DNA of 32,236 bases from a virus, in the IMG/VR virus record IMGVR_UViG_3300021379_000365, positions 1-32,236 of that record. One strand, 5' to 3'. A program made the translations under genes and the position numbers. Shown here piece by piece: positions 14,945 to 20,924 of this stretch (the stretch's first letter is position 1; each line of letters starts with the position of its first letter). The notes below the pieces were generated by a model, which was not told the DNA's origin, did not search any database, and saw nothing but the letters and a program-made list of their open reading frames with translations.

Positions 14945-15721
14945 TTACTGAGCAAATATCTGGCGGGCCTGTGACCGGAAATTTGCATCGCCGAAATAAA
15001 ACGACGAATAATCAGGCGTCAAACATGACGCCGCGTGTTCTGCGCTGTCGAATGTCAGCAAAAAGCGGTTCATCTTTTTAAGAATGTTTCTAAACTCGTC
15101 GAATTCCGCTTCGCACTCTTCATCGGTCAGCCAATAGGTTGCATGCTTCTTAGGCGTGACATAGGTGACGCCACAGCGATAATCGCCGCCCTTCAGGTGG
15201 TGGTATACCGCAATTTGACGACGGTGCTGTGCGCGCATCTCTGACGGGCACGCTTTGGTCGTCTTGAGGTCGATGACGACCTTGTCAGGCGTCTCCCAAA
15301 CGAAATCGTCATATCCGAGCACGTCGACCTTACCATCACCAAAATCAACCTCACCGACGAGCTTGTTCTGCGTGCTGTGCGGTCGGCCATATTCTTTCAG
15401 TGCTTCGACCGTTTGCTCGACAAATCCGGCCATCAGTGCCGCCTCTTTCTCGCGCAGCTCCGGTGCCACGACCAGTGCCGTTTGCCGGTTAAAGTCATCA
15501 AGCGCTGCCTGTTGGCCGCGGGCAAGGTCGAATTCACTAAACTCATCGCCCCATGCGCGTTCAAAGCCGACCTCTGTCGCGCTTCCGCGCGCCGTGTTCT
15601 GATTGCCGGCGCTGCGCAGCTTGAACATATACTGCATGACGTATGCCGCCGGTGCCGCCTCAAATGTATTCCCCATGCTGACGCTTGCCGCGTCAATGCC
15701 GTGTTTTGCAAACCCTGTCAT
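14945..15721 (-). CDS. RecB/Cas4-like PD-(D/E)XK exonuclease
   Basis: A 258-residue nuclease. Catalytic-type residues are seen in GEVDFGDGKVDVLGYDDF and, after a short spacer, VVIDLKTTK (the D-x-K element), followed by the QxxxY-type motif QIAVYHHL. This order matches the RecB-like nuclease domain of Cas4 and phage recombination exonucleases. No Fe-S cysteine cluster of the Cas4 kind is seen. A role in end processing with the SSB-like protein and RusA is likely. Its ATG overlaps the HNH stop (ATGA). Confidence 0.82.
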   Translation of the reverse strand: MTGFAKHGIDAASVSMGNTFEAAPAAYVMQYMFKLRSAGNQNTARGSATEVGFERAWGDEFSEFDLARGQQAALDDFNRQTALVVAPELREKEAALMAGFVEQTVEALKEYGRPHSTQNKLVGEVDFGDGKVDVLGYDDFVWETPDKVVIDLKTTKACPSEMRAQHRRQIAVYHHLKGGDYRCGVTYVTPKKHATYWLTDEECEAEFDEFRNILKKMNRFLLTFDSAEHAASCLTPDYSSFYFGDANFRSQARQIFAQ

Positions 15722-16212
15722 TGACTAATCTCCCCGTGATTTTCGTGAAATTTATAAACCACGTTTGCTTTTTGCCTCGCGGCGATTGCCTCGTCTTTTG
15801 TCTTAAACGAACCAACCCATTTTTTTTTGCCATTAACTTGGATTGCTGCTCGCCATTCTTGCCGTTTTTTGTGATAGCTCACGCCGTTAAAACCAGAAGT
15901 GTTATGGCGGTTTAACTTTTGATTGCGTGCGTTATCTGACCGCGACACTAACCTTAGGTTTTCAATGCGATTGTCACTGCGGTCGTGATTTATATGGTCA
16001 ATGAAGCCATCAGGCCATTTGCCATAATGTAAAAACCAAGCCACGCGATGTGCACCGGTCGACTTACCTTGTATCGAAACCCTGCGGTAACCTTCACTCA
16101 AACTACCCGCCACACGTTTGTTTGATTTATAACAAACATCTTTATCAATTAAGCAAAACAAGCTGCGAACCTTTTCGTCATCTAAATTAAGCCACCTATT
16201 ACCACCTGCCAT
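15718..16212 (-). CDS. HNH homing-type endonuclease with AP2 DNA-binding domain
   Basis: A 164-residue free-standing endonuclease. The HNH core is seen at HRVAWF (His55), IDHINHDRSDNRIENLR (His73, His76, Asn81 region). The AP2-like domain spans about residues 107-150: GFNGVSYHKKRQEWRAAI then KKWVGSFKTKDEAIAARQK. Such genes are selfish or help in replacing a neighbour's allele in mixed infection. ATG 16212 overlaps the RusA stop (TGATG), and the 3' end overlaps the next gene by 4 bases. The gene looks more A/T-rich than its neighbours, consistent with recent arrival. Confidence 0.9.
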   Translation of the reverse strand: MAGGNRWLNLDDEKVRSLFCLIDKDVCYKSNKRVAGSLSEGYRRVSIQGKSTGAHRVAWFLHYGKWPDGFIDHINHDRSDNRIENLRLVSRSDNARNQKLNRHNTSGFNGVSYHKKRQEWRAAIQVNGKKKWVGSFKTKDEAIAARQKANVVYKFHENHGEISQ

Positions 16213-16580
16213 CAATCCATCTCCCATACTCTGACCTGACAATAGTCAATGTCGTTTGACCACATCACCATCACTTGCCACGCATTTGCGTCGTCGACCA
16301 CGATACCGGCGTGCTGCAATAAGTCGAGCACCGGCTTAACGCGATTGTCGATGTCGACCTTGCGCGTCGATATTGAGCCATCTTTGCGACGCGGTCTGCC
16401 GACCGTGATTTCGCAAATGAACGGGCCGGCAATTTGTGGCCGCTGTTCCAGCTCAAGCATGAGCAAGCACTCTTCAAGCCAGTCAGTGTATTTCTTCGAC
16501 CGGTGCATGCGCCGCCCTGAGACACGCCAGAGGGCGTTGACGCTTGGCGGTATTGGCAATGCGTATTCATAGAGCCTCAC
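16212..16580 (-). CDS. rusA: RusA-type Holliday junction resolvase
   Basis: A 122-residue resolvase. The GTG at 16580 gives the family length (about 120) and has AGAGG eight bases upstream; the longer frame would run deep into the regulator gene. It begins VRLYEYALPIPPSVNALWR, typical of RusA. Acidic and basic active-site residues are seen as Asp76 and Asp78 in KVDIDNRVKP, Lys82, and Asp96/97 in GIVVDDANAW. It cuts four-way junctions made during replication or recombination, clearing DNA for packaging. It overlaps the upstream regulator by 14 bases. Confidence 0.9.
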   Translation of the reverse strand: MRLYEYALPIPPSVNALWRVSGRRMHRSKKYTDWLEECLLMLELEQRPQIAGPFICEITVGRPRRKDGSISTRKVDIDNRVKPVLDLLQHAGIVVDDANAWQVMVMWSNDIDYCQVRVWEMD

Positions 16581-16776
16581 GACGCAAGCCTCTGAGCTGG
16601 TCGCTGGCGTTGACCTTGCCATCGGTCACATCCTCAATGGCCAGCATGATAAGCGGGCGCGGGAACCGTGTGCCCTGACGATATTGCGTCACAGCGCTGC
16701 GGCTGGTGCCGATGCGCTTGGCAAATTTATCGTCGGTCATCTCCGGCGTTGTTTTGAAATATTCTTGCAGTGTCAT
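16567..16776 (-). CDS. Cro/YdaS-like helix-turn-helix regulator
   Basis: A 69-residue DNA-binding protein. It opens MTLQEYFKTTPEMTDDKFAKR, then IGTSRSAVTQYRQGTRFPRP, the helix-turn-helix of Cro/C1-type or YdaS-like regulators (helix 2 near 16-23, recognition helix near 27-36). ATG 16776 follows AAGGGA at good spacing. It lies at the border of the early and replication blocks and could act on the operator-like repeats at the early promoters, but nothing shows this directly. No C-terminal peptidase or dimer domain is present, so it is not a CI-type repressor. Confidence 0.8.
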   Translation of the reverse strand: MTLQEYFKTTPEMTDDKFAKRIGTSRSAVTQYRQGTRFPRPLIMLAIEDVTDGKVNASDQLRGLRREAL

Positions 16777-16915
16777 TTGGTTTTTCCCTTCTAAAGCTGC
16801 AAAATGCCCCTGATTGCGGAAACTTTCTGCGTCGCTGCGATGTGTCGCGATTAAGCCATCGCAAGCATGTTTCCTTCATATAGCATCGGTCGTTCGTGCA
16901 CCCATCAAACGTCAT
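16727..16915 (-). CDS. Small four-cysteine (zinc-binding-like) protein
   Basis: A 62-residue protein with Cys at 6, 11, 17 and 39 (GCTNDRCYMKETCLRW then GAFCSF), basic between. The pattern C-x4-C-x5-C-x21-C followed by an aromatic is common in small phage proteins of unknown role and suggests metal binding. ATG 16915 overlaps the upstream gene by 11 bases, and the 3' end overlaps the regulator gene by 50 bases. The long overlap makes the exact C-terminus less sure, but the cysteine pattern argues that the frame is real. Confidence 0.6.
   Translation of the reverse strand: MTFDGCTNDRCYMKETCLRWLNRDTSQRRRKFPQSGAFCSFRREKPNDTARIFQNNAGDDRR
16836..16863. promoter_or_regulatory. Inverted repeat upstream of the regulator gene
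   Basis: TGCGATG (16836-16842) and CATCGCA (16857-16863) form a perfect 7-bp inverted repeat with a 14-base spacer, 60-90 bases upstream of the helix-turn-helix gene and inside the Cys4 gene. It may be an operator used for autoregulation. A chance repeat in coding DNA is the alternative. Confidence 0.3.
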
Positions 16916-17165
16916 CGAGCGTCGTCTCGACCGGCGCCGTATAGCCGACCGCTTTCTCAAGTGCCCACGTCATACGCTCGACCAAATCCTCATCGGTCAC
17001 ATGACCGCGCTGCCGGTGCGACATATTCATGATGCTCACAACGTCATTGAAAAGCTGCGTGAATGCATCGCGGTCGGTCAGCCCCGCAAAGTTTGACAGC
17101 ATGGCCAGCGTTGTCGCCTCGTCATGCTCTTCGACCTGAATTGTTTCGATTGCCTCTGTCATCAT
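16905..17165 (-). CDS. Unknown acidic protein, 86 residues
   Basis: An acidic helical protein (EAIETIQVEEHDEATTLAML then AFTQLFNDVVSIMNM and LVERMTWALEKAVGY). No family is recognised. Two adjacent ATG codons lie at 17165 and 17162; GAGGTGG sits one base before the first, so the second may be the true start. It overlaps the previous gene by 4 bases and the next by 11, consistent with coupled translation in the early operon. Confidence 0.6.
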   Translation of the reverse strand: MMTEAIETIQVEEHDEATTLAMLSNFAGLTDRDAFTQLFNDVVSIMNMSHRQRGHVTDEDLVERMTWALEKAVGYTAPVETTLDDV

Positions 17166-17422
17166 TCCACCTCAACATCTTCTATAGGCTGCTTGTCGTG
17201 CTCACGCAATAGCTGTGTGCCCTTTGTCAGCAAATTCATTAACTGGTCGCGGTTTATCGCGACGCCGAAATGCGTGTCGCCATGCTTGACATATATCTCC
17301 GCTGGAAAGCGCCGCCACTCAGGGCATGGCCGCAAATAGGCCAGCGCCGCTGGTTGCACGGTCGGCTCGGTCTCTGTCGTCACCGCCGTCAGGTTGCCAT
17401 CATCGTCTCGAAATTCTTTCAT
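17162..17422 (-). CDS. Unknown early protein, 86 residues
   Basis: Starts M-K-E-F-R-D-D-D-G with GAGGTGA upstream; a GTG three codons earlier overlaps that site and is rejected. The middle (AYLRPCPEWRRFPAEIYVKH, then GDTHFGVAINRDQLMNLL) looks like a folded beta-alpha unit, and the C-terminus is acidic (KQPIEDVEVE). No family recognised. Part of the tightly spaced early operon. Confidence 0.6.
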   Translation of the reverse strand: MKEFRDDDGNLTAVTTETEPTVQPAALAYLRPCPEWRRFPAEIYVKHGDTHFGVAINRDQLMNLLTKGTQLLREHDKQPIEDVEVE

Positions 17423-17455
17423 CGTTCTCACCTCAATCTCGTCACATTCCGAACC

Positions 17456-17704
17456 CTAAACCAGTGCGGCATAGAAAAGCAAGCCCGTTCCAATCATCAG
17501 CAGCAGCGCCGCTGCCTCGAACACTTGCATCCACCATCGCGGCACCGGTCGTGCTTCGACAAATTTATTCTGGCCGTCCTCATCCGTAATGATGACCAGC
17601 CGATAGGCTTCAGGCACGCGCGGCGGCACGCCCAGCTCTCGCTCCATCATGCGCTCGCGTTTATCTTCCTCAAGCGTCTGACGATATTCCTTGCTCATTT
17701 CCAT
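17456..17704 (-). CDS. Small membrane protein, C-terminal anchor
   Basis: An 82-residue protein starting M-E-M-S-K-E-Y with GGAG upstream; the ATG four codons earlier overlaps that site. The N-terminal two thirds are charged and helical (YRQTLEEDKRERMMERELG). One transmembrane segment closes the chain (WWMQVFEAAALLLMIG then TGLLFYAALV). It probably sits in the inner membrane facing the cytoplasm. An early role, such as host takeover or exclusion, is possible but not shown. Confidence 0.62.
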   Translation of the reverse strand: MEMSKEYRQTLEEDKRERMMERELGVPPRVPEAYRLVIITDEDGQNKFVEARPVPRWWMQVFEAAALLLMIGTGLLFYAALV

Positions 17705-17722
17705 TTGCTTCTCCATTGGTTT

Positions 17723-17756
17723 GAGGCCGGCACGGGGAGTTTAACGCGCCGGCCTC
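17723..17756 (-). ncRNA. Intercistronic hairpin, 9-bp perfect stem
   Basis: GAGGCCGGC (17723-17731) and GCCGGCCTC (17748-17756) form a perfect stem with a 16-base loop, 8 bases after the stop codon of the winged-helix gene and before the next ribosome-binding site. No U-run follows on the minus strand, so it is not a typical terminator. Confidence 0.55.
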
Positions 17757-17764
17757 TGCCACCT

Positions 17765-18277
17765 TCACTGTGCGTATTGGCTCCGATATTCCTGAATTGC
17801 TTCAGTGTATCGCTCGACAAAATGCGCGTCGGTCAAACCAACACCGTTGCATTGATAGCTACGATAACGCTCTTTATCGGGCGTCGTCACCGCGATAAAG
17901 CCAGTGTGAACCAGCCTGTGAATAGCGGCATTGACAGACGCCTTGTTGACTTTGCGGCCTAGCTTGCCCTCAAGACACTTCCACACGCCGACCGATGTGC
18001 TGTTTTGCAAATCGAAGTCTCTAAACACGCGATAGACCTCGACCGTGCTGACGCCGTCCTTTTTAGGGCCGCGGCCATTCAGCTCGACCGGTTCGTCGCT
18101 TTTCCGCGTGACCGGTTGAAGAAGCGGTATTTGAGGCGTGCTTATCTGAGGCACCGGCTTGGCGTCCTCAATCTGCACCATCTCAATTTTACCACCATGA
18201 CCGGTCGCAGCATTCACGACGTCGCCCATCGCACTGATAGGGCCGGTCAATGTCATTTTGAATTTTTGGTTGCTCAT
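17765..18277 (-). CDS. Winged-helix-like early protein
   Basis: A 170-residue protein. Residues 1-70 are low-complexity and Pro-rich (PVPQISTPQIPLLQPV), suggesting a flexible arm. Residues about 75-145 (VSTVEVYRVFRDFDLQNST then KASVNAAIHRLVHTGFIAV and YRSYQC) fit a winged helix-turn-helix: three helices, then a beta hairpin. It may bind DNA as an early regulator. No named family is assigned. GGAAGGA precedes the ATG. Confidence 0.58.
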   Translation of the reverse strand: MSNQKFKMTLTGPISAMGDVVNAATGHGGKIEMVQIEDAKPVPQISTPQIPLLQPVTRKSDEPVELNGRGPKKDGVSTVEVYRVFRDFDLQNSTSVGVWKCLEGKLGRKVNKASVNAAIHRLVHTGFIAVTTPDKERYRSYQCNGVGLTDAHFVERYTEAIQEYRSQYAQ

Positions 18278-18369
18278 CGTTTCATTCCTTCCATTTAAGC
18301 ATTAACCATTTTGTGAGGACGGCAACACACTGCCGCCGCCCTCGTTCTTGTCGACCGCTTCACGCGGCT
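18278..18369 (-). ncRNA. Two tandem hairpins after the SprT-like gene
   Basis: In minus-strand RNA, 18368-18364 pairs with 18358-18354 (5 bp, one G-U), with the stop codon UGA inside the pentaloop. Further on, GAGGGCGGC (18343-18335) pairs with GCCGTCCTC (18323-18315) in a 9-bp stem with one G-U and an 11-base loop. No U-run follows. The rest of this 80-base gap holds only the next gene's ribosome-binding site. Confidence 0.5.
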
Positions 18370-18863
18370 TCTTTTAACGCGGCTGCGATTGCCGGATTGA
18401 CCAGCTCCCGTCGCAGCCAGCGATATATCATTCGCCACCCGTCACCGTGCGGCTTTTTCATTTTCTCTGCCCATGCGTCGCTCATTTTCCACGCATAGTC
18501 TGTCTGAACGTGATGCGCGACCTCGTGCGCCACAAGAGCGAACAGGACGTTGTCACGATGACCGGCCAGTGCCACGGCACCGATGACAGGGTCATTGGCG
18601 ATTGCTTTATACTCCCAGAGCCGGTCACAGCCGCGCATGTAATCTGAGACGTCAATCGTGATGCCGCCCGCGCCACCATATGAGGCTTGACCGCTTTTCT
18701 TTGTGATGACTGCAATGCTGCGCGTCAGCGGCGGCAGCTCATAGTCTTTCTTCGACAGCTCGCGCATGCAGCGCGCAGCCATCTTGACGACCAGCTTGTG
18801 CACGTCAGCCGGCACGTTATGACCGCGGCGGCTGATGATTTGATTTTGGTTGAATTTTTTCAT
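18360..18863 (-). CDS. SprT-like zinc metalloprotease
   Basis: A 167-residue protein with a clear gluzincin motif HEVAHHVQ (His113, Glu114, His117) and a likely third ligand His139 in KPHGDGWRMIYRWLRRELVN. The helix-HExxH-loop-H pattern resembles SprT-like domains, which in cells degrade proteins stuck to DNA. Here it may remove host DNA-binding proteins or aid replication; this is inference. ATG 18863 gives seven bases from GGGGAG, better than the ATG two codons upstream. Confidence 0.68.
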   Translation of the reverse strand: MKKFNQNQIISRRGHNVPADVHKLVVKMAARCMRELSKKDYELPPLTRSIAVITKKSGQASYGGAGGITIDVSDYMRGCDRLWEYKAIANDPVIGAVALAGHRDNVLFALVAHEVAHHVQTDYAWKMSDAWAEKMKKPHGDGWRMIYRWLRRELVNPAIAAALKEAA

Positions 18864-18875
18864 GGTCATTCTCCC

Positions 18876-19115
18876 CTATGCCAATTTGCCGGCCAGCATG
18901 ACCAGCAATTCTTTGCGAGTGTCGGCTGCGGCGATGCGCTTGAAAACCTTGCGGTGCCCAAGCATTGCAAATTCGCCAAAATCCAAAGCCACCCAGCGGT
19001 TTGAAAAATTGCGCACAACGATGTTCTCGTGACCGGCGACAGCCCACTCGGCTTTGTCATTGCCCATGCCGTTGCCGTTCCATTTGGCGTCTGCGGTTTT
19101 TTTCAGTTTCATCAT
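18876..19115 (-). CDS. Unknown early protein behind promoter P2
   Basis: A 79-residue protein starting M-M-K-L-K-K-T at ATG 19115, eight bases from AGAGGAG in the duplicated leader. Upstream in-frame codons lie inside that leader and are rejected. The core (AEWAVAGHENIVVRNFSNRW then VALDFGEFAMLGHRKVF) looks folded, and the C-terminus is helical (AADTRKELLVMLAGKLA). No family recognised. It is the first gene after the second early promoter. Confidence 0.6.
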   Translation of the reverse strand: MMKLKKTADAKWNGNGMGNDKAEWAVAGHENIVVRNFSNRWVALDFGEFAMLGHRKVFKRIAAADTRKELLVMLAGKLA

Positions 19116-19206
19116 CGGTTTCACTCCTCTGTTTGCGTTTCCGATAACCATTTTATTGCACGATTTGTGACATGCTGTCAAACACAATTTGTGACAAATG
19201 TGAAAA
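19112..19206 (-). promoter_or_regulatory. Early promoter P2 with operators and leader
   Basis: Minus strand: a consensus -35 box TTGACA (19181-19176) and an A/T-rich -10-like AATAAA (19157-19152) at 18 bases. Operator-like repeats CACGATTTGTGACA (19159-19172, between the boxes) and CACAATTTGTGACA (19183-19196, just upstream) are 24 bases apart, with a weaker ACAAATGTGAAAA beside them. A 36-bp leader with the ribosome-binding site (19112-19147) is identical to the one at promoter P1. A shared regulator is likely. Confidence 0.7.
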
Positions 19207-19217
19207 TAATTTCATGC

Positions 19218-19439
19218 CTATTTTTCCGGTTCCCCGCGCTCTTTGATATTGTCGCGCAGCTTCTCGTGCATCCACAGCGCCTCTGGCAAATTGGCGAACG
19301 TCACCACGAATATGTCATCGCCGTCCTTTGTGATACCCGCCAGAATGAATGCGTCGAGCTGGCCGTGCAGCTCTTGCAGCACGCGGTCAGGGTCAGTGTC
19401 CAACCGCGTGCCGCCATCGAATGAATAGATGCGTGCCAT
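19218..19439 (-). CDS. Unknown small early protein, 73 residues
   Basis: Starts M-A-R-I-Y-S-F-D-G-G one base after the upstream stop. The sequence (VLQELHGQLDAFILAGITKD then GDDIFVVTFANLPEALWMHE) suggests a small alpha/beta fold. The C-terminus is charged. No family recognised. It ends just before promoter P2, so it belongs to the P1 transcript. Confidence 0.55.
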   Translation of the reverse strand: MARIYSFDGGTRLDTDPDRVLQELHGQLDAFILAGITKDGDDIFVVTFANLPEALWMHEKLRDNIKERGEPEK

Positions 19440-19440
19440 G

Positions 19441-19647
19441 TCAGCAGCTCTGCCGGCGCCTGATGATACACGTCAGGCTTGTCTCCGAGCCGCGCTCGAC
19501 ACGCGCCTCGTGCCGGCTGAATTCGCGCAGATAGGCTGACCGGCCCGCCTGTAGACCGGCCAGCGTTTCGCCGACCACCCGAACGCGGATATAGTCGCCC
19601 TCTGGTGGCATGCGAAAAATTTCATAGTCACGAGTTTTGATTTTCAT
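19441..19647 (-). CDS. Unknown small basic early protein, 68 residues
   Basis: Starts M-K-I-K-T-R-D-Y after GGGAG. Beta-like N-terminus (YIRVRVVGETLAGLQAGRSA) and a basic C-terminus (FSRHEARVERGS then CIIRRRQSC). No family recognised. It sits two bases before the next start in the early operon. Confidence 0.55.
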   Translation of the reverse strand: MKIKTRDYEIFRMPPEGDYIRVRVVGETLAGLQAGRSAYLREFSRHEARVERGSETSLTCIIRRRQSC

Positions 19648-19658
19648 TTTGCTTCTCC

Positions 19659-20087
19659 CTATTCAGCCGCGAGCGAGACTTGGCCCTCGACGGGTTGACC
19701 GACACGGTCGCGATATAAAAGCATGAGTAGGTCGGCTCGGTCGCTCCAGAGCTCGACCATGCGATGCCTTTGGTTGTCCAGCATCCTGTCGTTGCCCGAC
19801 ATTTCAAGCGCCGTCGTTTTCGCGAGATATGCCCTCTCGACTAGCTCGTGGTCACTCATGCTGAGCATCCGGTCGACATATTCGTCCATCTGCTGAAGCG
19901 TCCGCGCGCGAGGTGGCCCCAGCCCCAGCGCACCGGTCGCCTTGCAAGCCCAGAGCAAGTCGACGCGCTTGACGGTTAGCTCCCAGCTCTCATAACGCTT
20001 CCTCACGCAAGCGTCGCGCAATTCAGGAACCGACCAGCTTGTATAGCCGCCGTCGACAGTTTTTTTGATGTGTTTCAATTTTGGCAT
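19659..20087 (-). CDS. Unknown early protein, 142 residues
   Basis: ATG 20087 (M-P-K-L-K-H) lies seven bases after GGAG; an ATG two codons upstream is too close. The protein is mostly helical and charged: SWSVPELRDACVRKRYESWE, then LLWACKATGALG and RTLQQMDEYVDRMLSMSDHE. No catalytic motif or membrane segment is seen and no family is recognised. Confidence 0.57.
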   Translation of the reverse strand: MPKLKHIKKTVDGGYTSWSVPELRDACVRKRYESWELTVKRVDLLWACKATGALGLGPPRARTLQQMDEYVDRMLSMSDHELVERAYLAKTTALEMSGNDRMLDNQRHRMVELWSDRADLLMLLYRDRVGQPVEGQVSLAAE

Positions 20088-20107
20088 TTTCATTCTCCTC
20101 TGATGGC

Positions 20108-20133
20108 GAGGTGCCGGCCTAAGCCAGCACCTC
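20108..20133 (-). ncRNA. Intercistronic hairpin with the stop codon in its loop
   Basis: Minus-strand RNA GAGGUGCUGGC (20133-20123) pairs with GCCGGCACCUC (20118-20108): 11 bp with one G-U. The tetraloop UUAG (20122-20119) contains the UAG stop codon of the upstream gene. No U-run follows. The next gene's ribosome-binding site begins a few bases downstream. Confidence 0.6.
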
Positions 20134-20451
20134 TGGTTTCATGCGCTCATAATCGGCGCGCTTCATTTTGAACCGGACGGTGCCCCGTGCGGTCGACAGG
20201 TGCACCCACTTGTGGCCGACGAATGCCCACATGCAATGCACGCCACTGAGCTGCGAATGCTCATTGTTGAAATGCATGCGAACGAATTGCGATTTCTTGA
20301 ACCGCGCGTCCCACGTCTTGCCGAGCTGCTTCGGCGGCACGACTTTGAATTTCGTGCGGCGCTTGCGACGGGCCGGTGTCAGTTTGACCGGCGCGACGCT
20401 GCCCTTGCGGATAAGAAAATCAGGATGATTGATGGTTTCATGATTTTTCAT
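20119..20451 (-). CDS. Unknown basic early protein, 110 residues
   Basis: ATG 20451 (M-K-N-H-E-T-I-N) lies seven bases after GGAG. The protein is basic (VKLTPARRKRRTKFKVVPP, WDARFKKSQFVRMHFNNE) with a C-terminal beta segment (HKWVHLSTARGTVRFKMKRA). It may bind nucleic acid, but no family is recognised. Its last codons and stop form the hairpin at 20108-20133, and its ribosome-binding site lies in a small CCCCAATGGGG stem. Confidence 0.57.
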   Translation of the reverse strand: MKNHETINHPDFLIRKGSVAPVKLTPARRKRRTKFKVVPPKQLGKTWDARFKKSQFVRMHFNNEHSQLSGVHCMWAFVGHKWVHLSTARGTVRFKMKRADYERMKPEVLA

Positions 20452-20469
20452 GATGATGCTCCCCATTGG

Positions 20470-20493
20470 GGTGCGGGCCGTTAGGCCCACACC
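20470..20493 (-). ncRNA. Intercistronic hairpin with the stop codon in its loop
   Basis: Minus-strand RNA GGUGUGGGCC (20493-20484) pairs with GGCCCGCACC (20479-20470): 10 bp with one G-U. The tetraloop UAAC holds the UAA stop codon of the upstream gene. It is followed at once by the CCCCAAUGGGG mini-stem over the next ribosome-binding site. Confidence 0.6.
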
Positions 20494-20831
20494 TTTCTGT
20501 TTTCGTCATACTGACGATATTGATGGATGACATCGAGGCTGCGCTTGCGGAGAGGCGTGCGAACCTTGCGGCTCACCATCTCTGTGCGCATCTCTTCATA
20601 TAGATTTTCCATACGCACAATGCCTTTCATGTATTCATCGACCTGTTCGGTGATGTCCTCGATAAATTCACCAATGCGTCGACCATGAGGCAGCTCATGT
20701 GGTTGGCTCATTGCAGCGGCAAGGCGAATGCCAAGCTCCCCTGCCTTGCGCAAGTGCAAATTGATGTGATACTCAAGGCGCTCAATTCTGTGCAACATTT
20801 GCTTGTCGCTGTATTCTTCATATTCACTCAT
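20481..20831 (-). CDS. Unknown helical early protein, first gene of promoter P1
   Basis: A 116-residue protein starting M-S-E-Y-E-E-Y-S-D-K at ATG 20831, eight bases from AGAGGAG in the duplicated leader. It is helical and likely coiled coil (MLHRIERLEYHINLHLRKAG, EFIEDITEQVDEYMKGIVRM), ending in a basic region (RKVRTPLRKRSLDVIHQYRQ). No family recognised. As the first gene of the early transcript it is a candidate host-takeover protein, by position only. Confidence 0.6.
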   Translation of the reverse strand: MSEYEEYSDKQMLHRIERLEYHINLHLRKAGELGIRLAAAMSQPHELPHGRRIGEFIEDITEQVDEYMKGIVRMENLYEEMRTEMVSRKVRTPLRKRSLDVIHQYRQYDENRKVWA

Positions 20832-20919
20832 CGGTTTCACTCCTCTGTTTGCGTTTCCGATAATTTGATTATACACGTTTCGTGACCGCGTGCAACACTT
20901 CGTGACACAAAATGTGAAA
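20828..20919 (-). promoter_or_regulatory. Early promoter P1 with operators and leader
   Basis: Minus strand: a perfect -10 box TATAAT (20873-20868) with a -35-like TTGCAC (20895-20890) at 16 bases. Operator-like repeats CACGTTTCGTGACC (20874-20887, between the boxes), AACACTTCGTGACA (20894-20907) and CACAAAATGTGAAA (20906-20919) share the TTYGTGAC core with P2. The 36-bp leader 20828-20863 is identical to 19112-19147. Confidence 0.75.
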
Positions 20920-20924
20920 TTTTT

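Noticed and set aside
14945-15721. RecB-like nuclease as a true Cas4
   Set aside because: No cysteine cluster for iron-sulphur binding and no CRISPR context; a phage recombination exonuclease is more likely.
16567-16776. Helix-turn-helix protein as a lysogeny repressor
   Set aside because: It lacks a dimerisation or self-cleavage domain, no integrase or opposing promoter pair is present, and all genes point one way. A regulator role is kept, lysogeny is not claimed.
19112-20919. Operator repeats as a CRISPR array
   Set aside because: The repeats are short, imperfect, few and lie in promoters; there are no regular spacers or cas genes.
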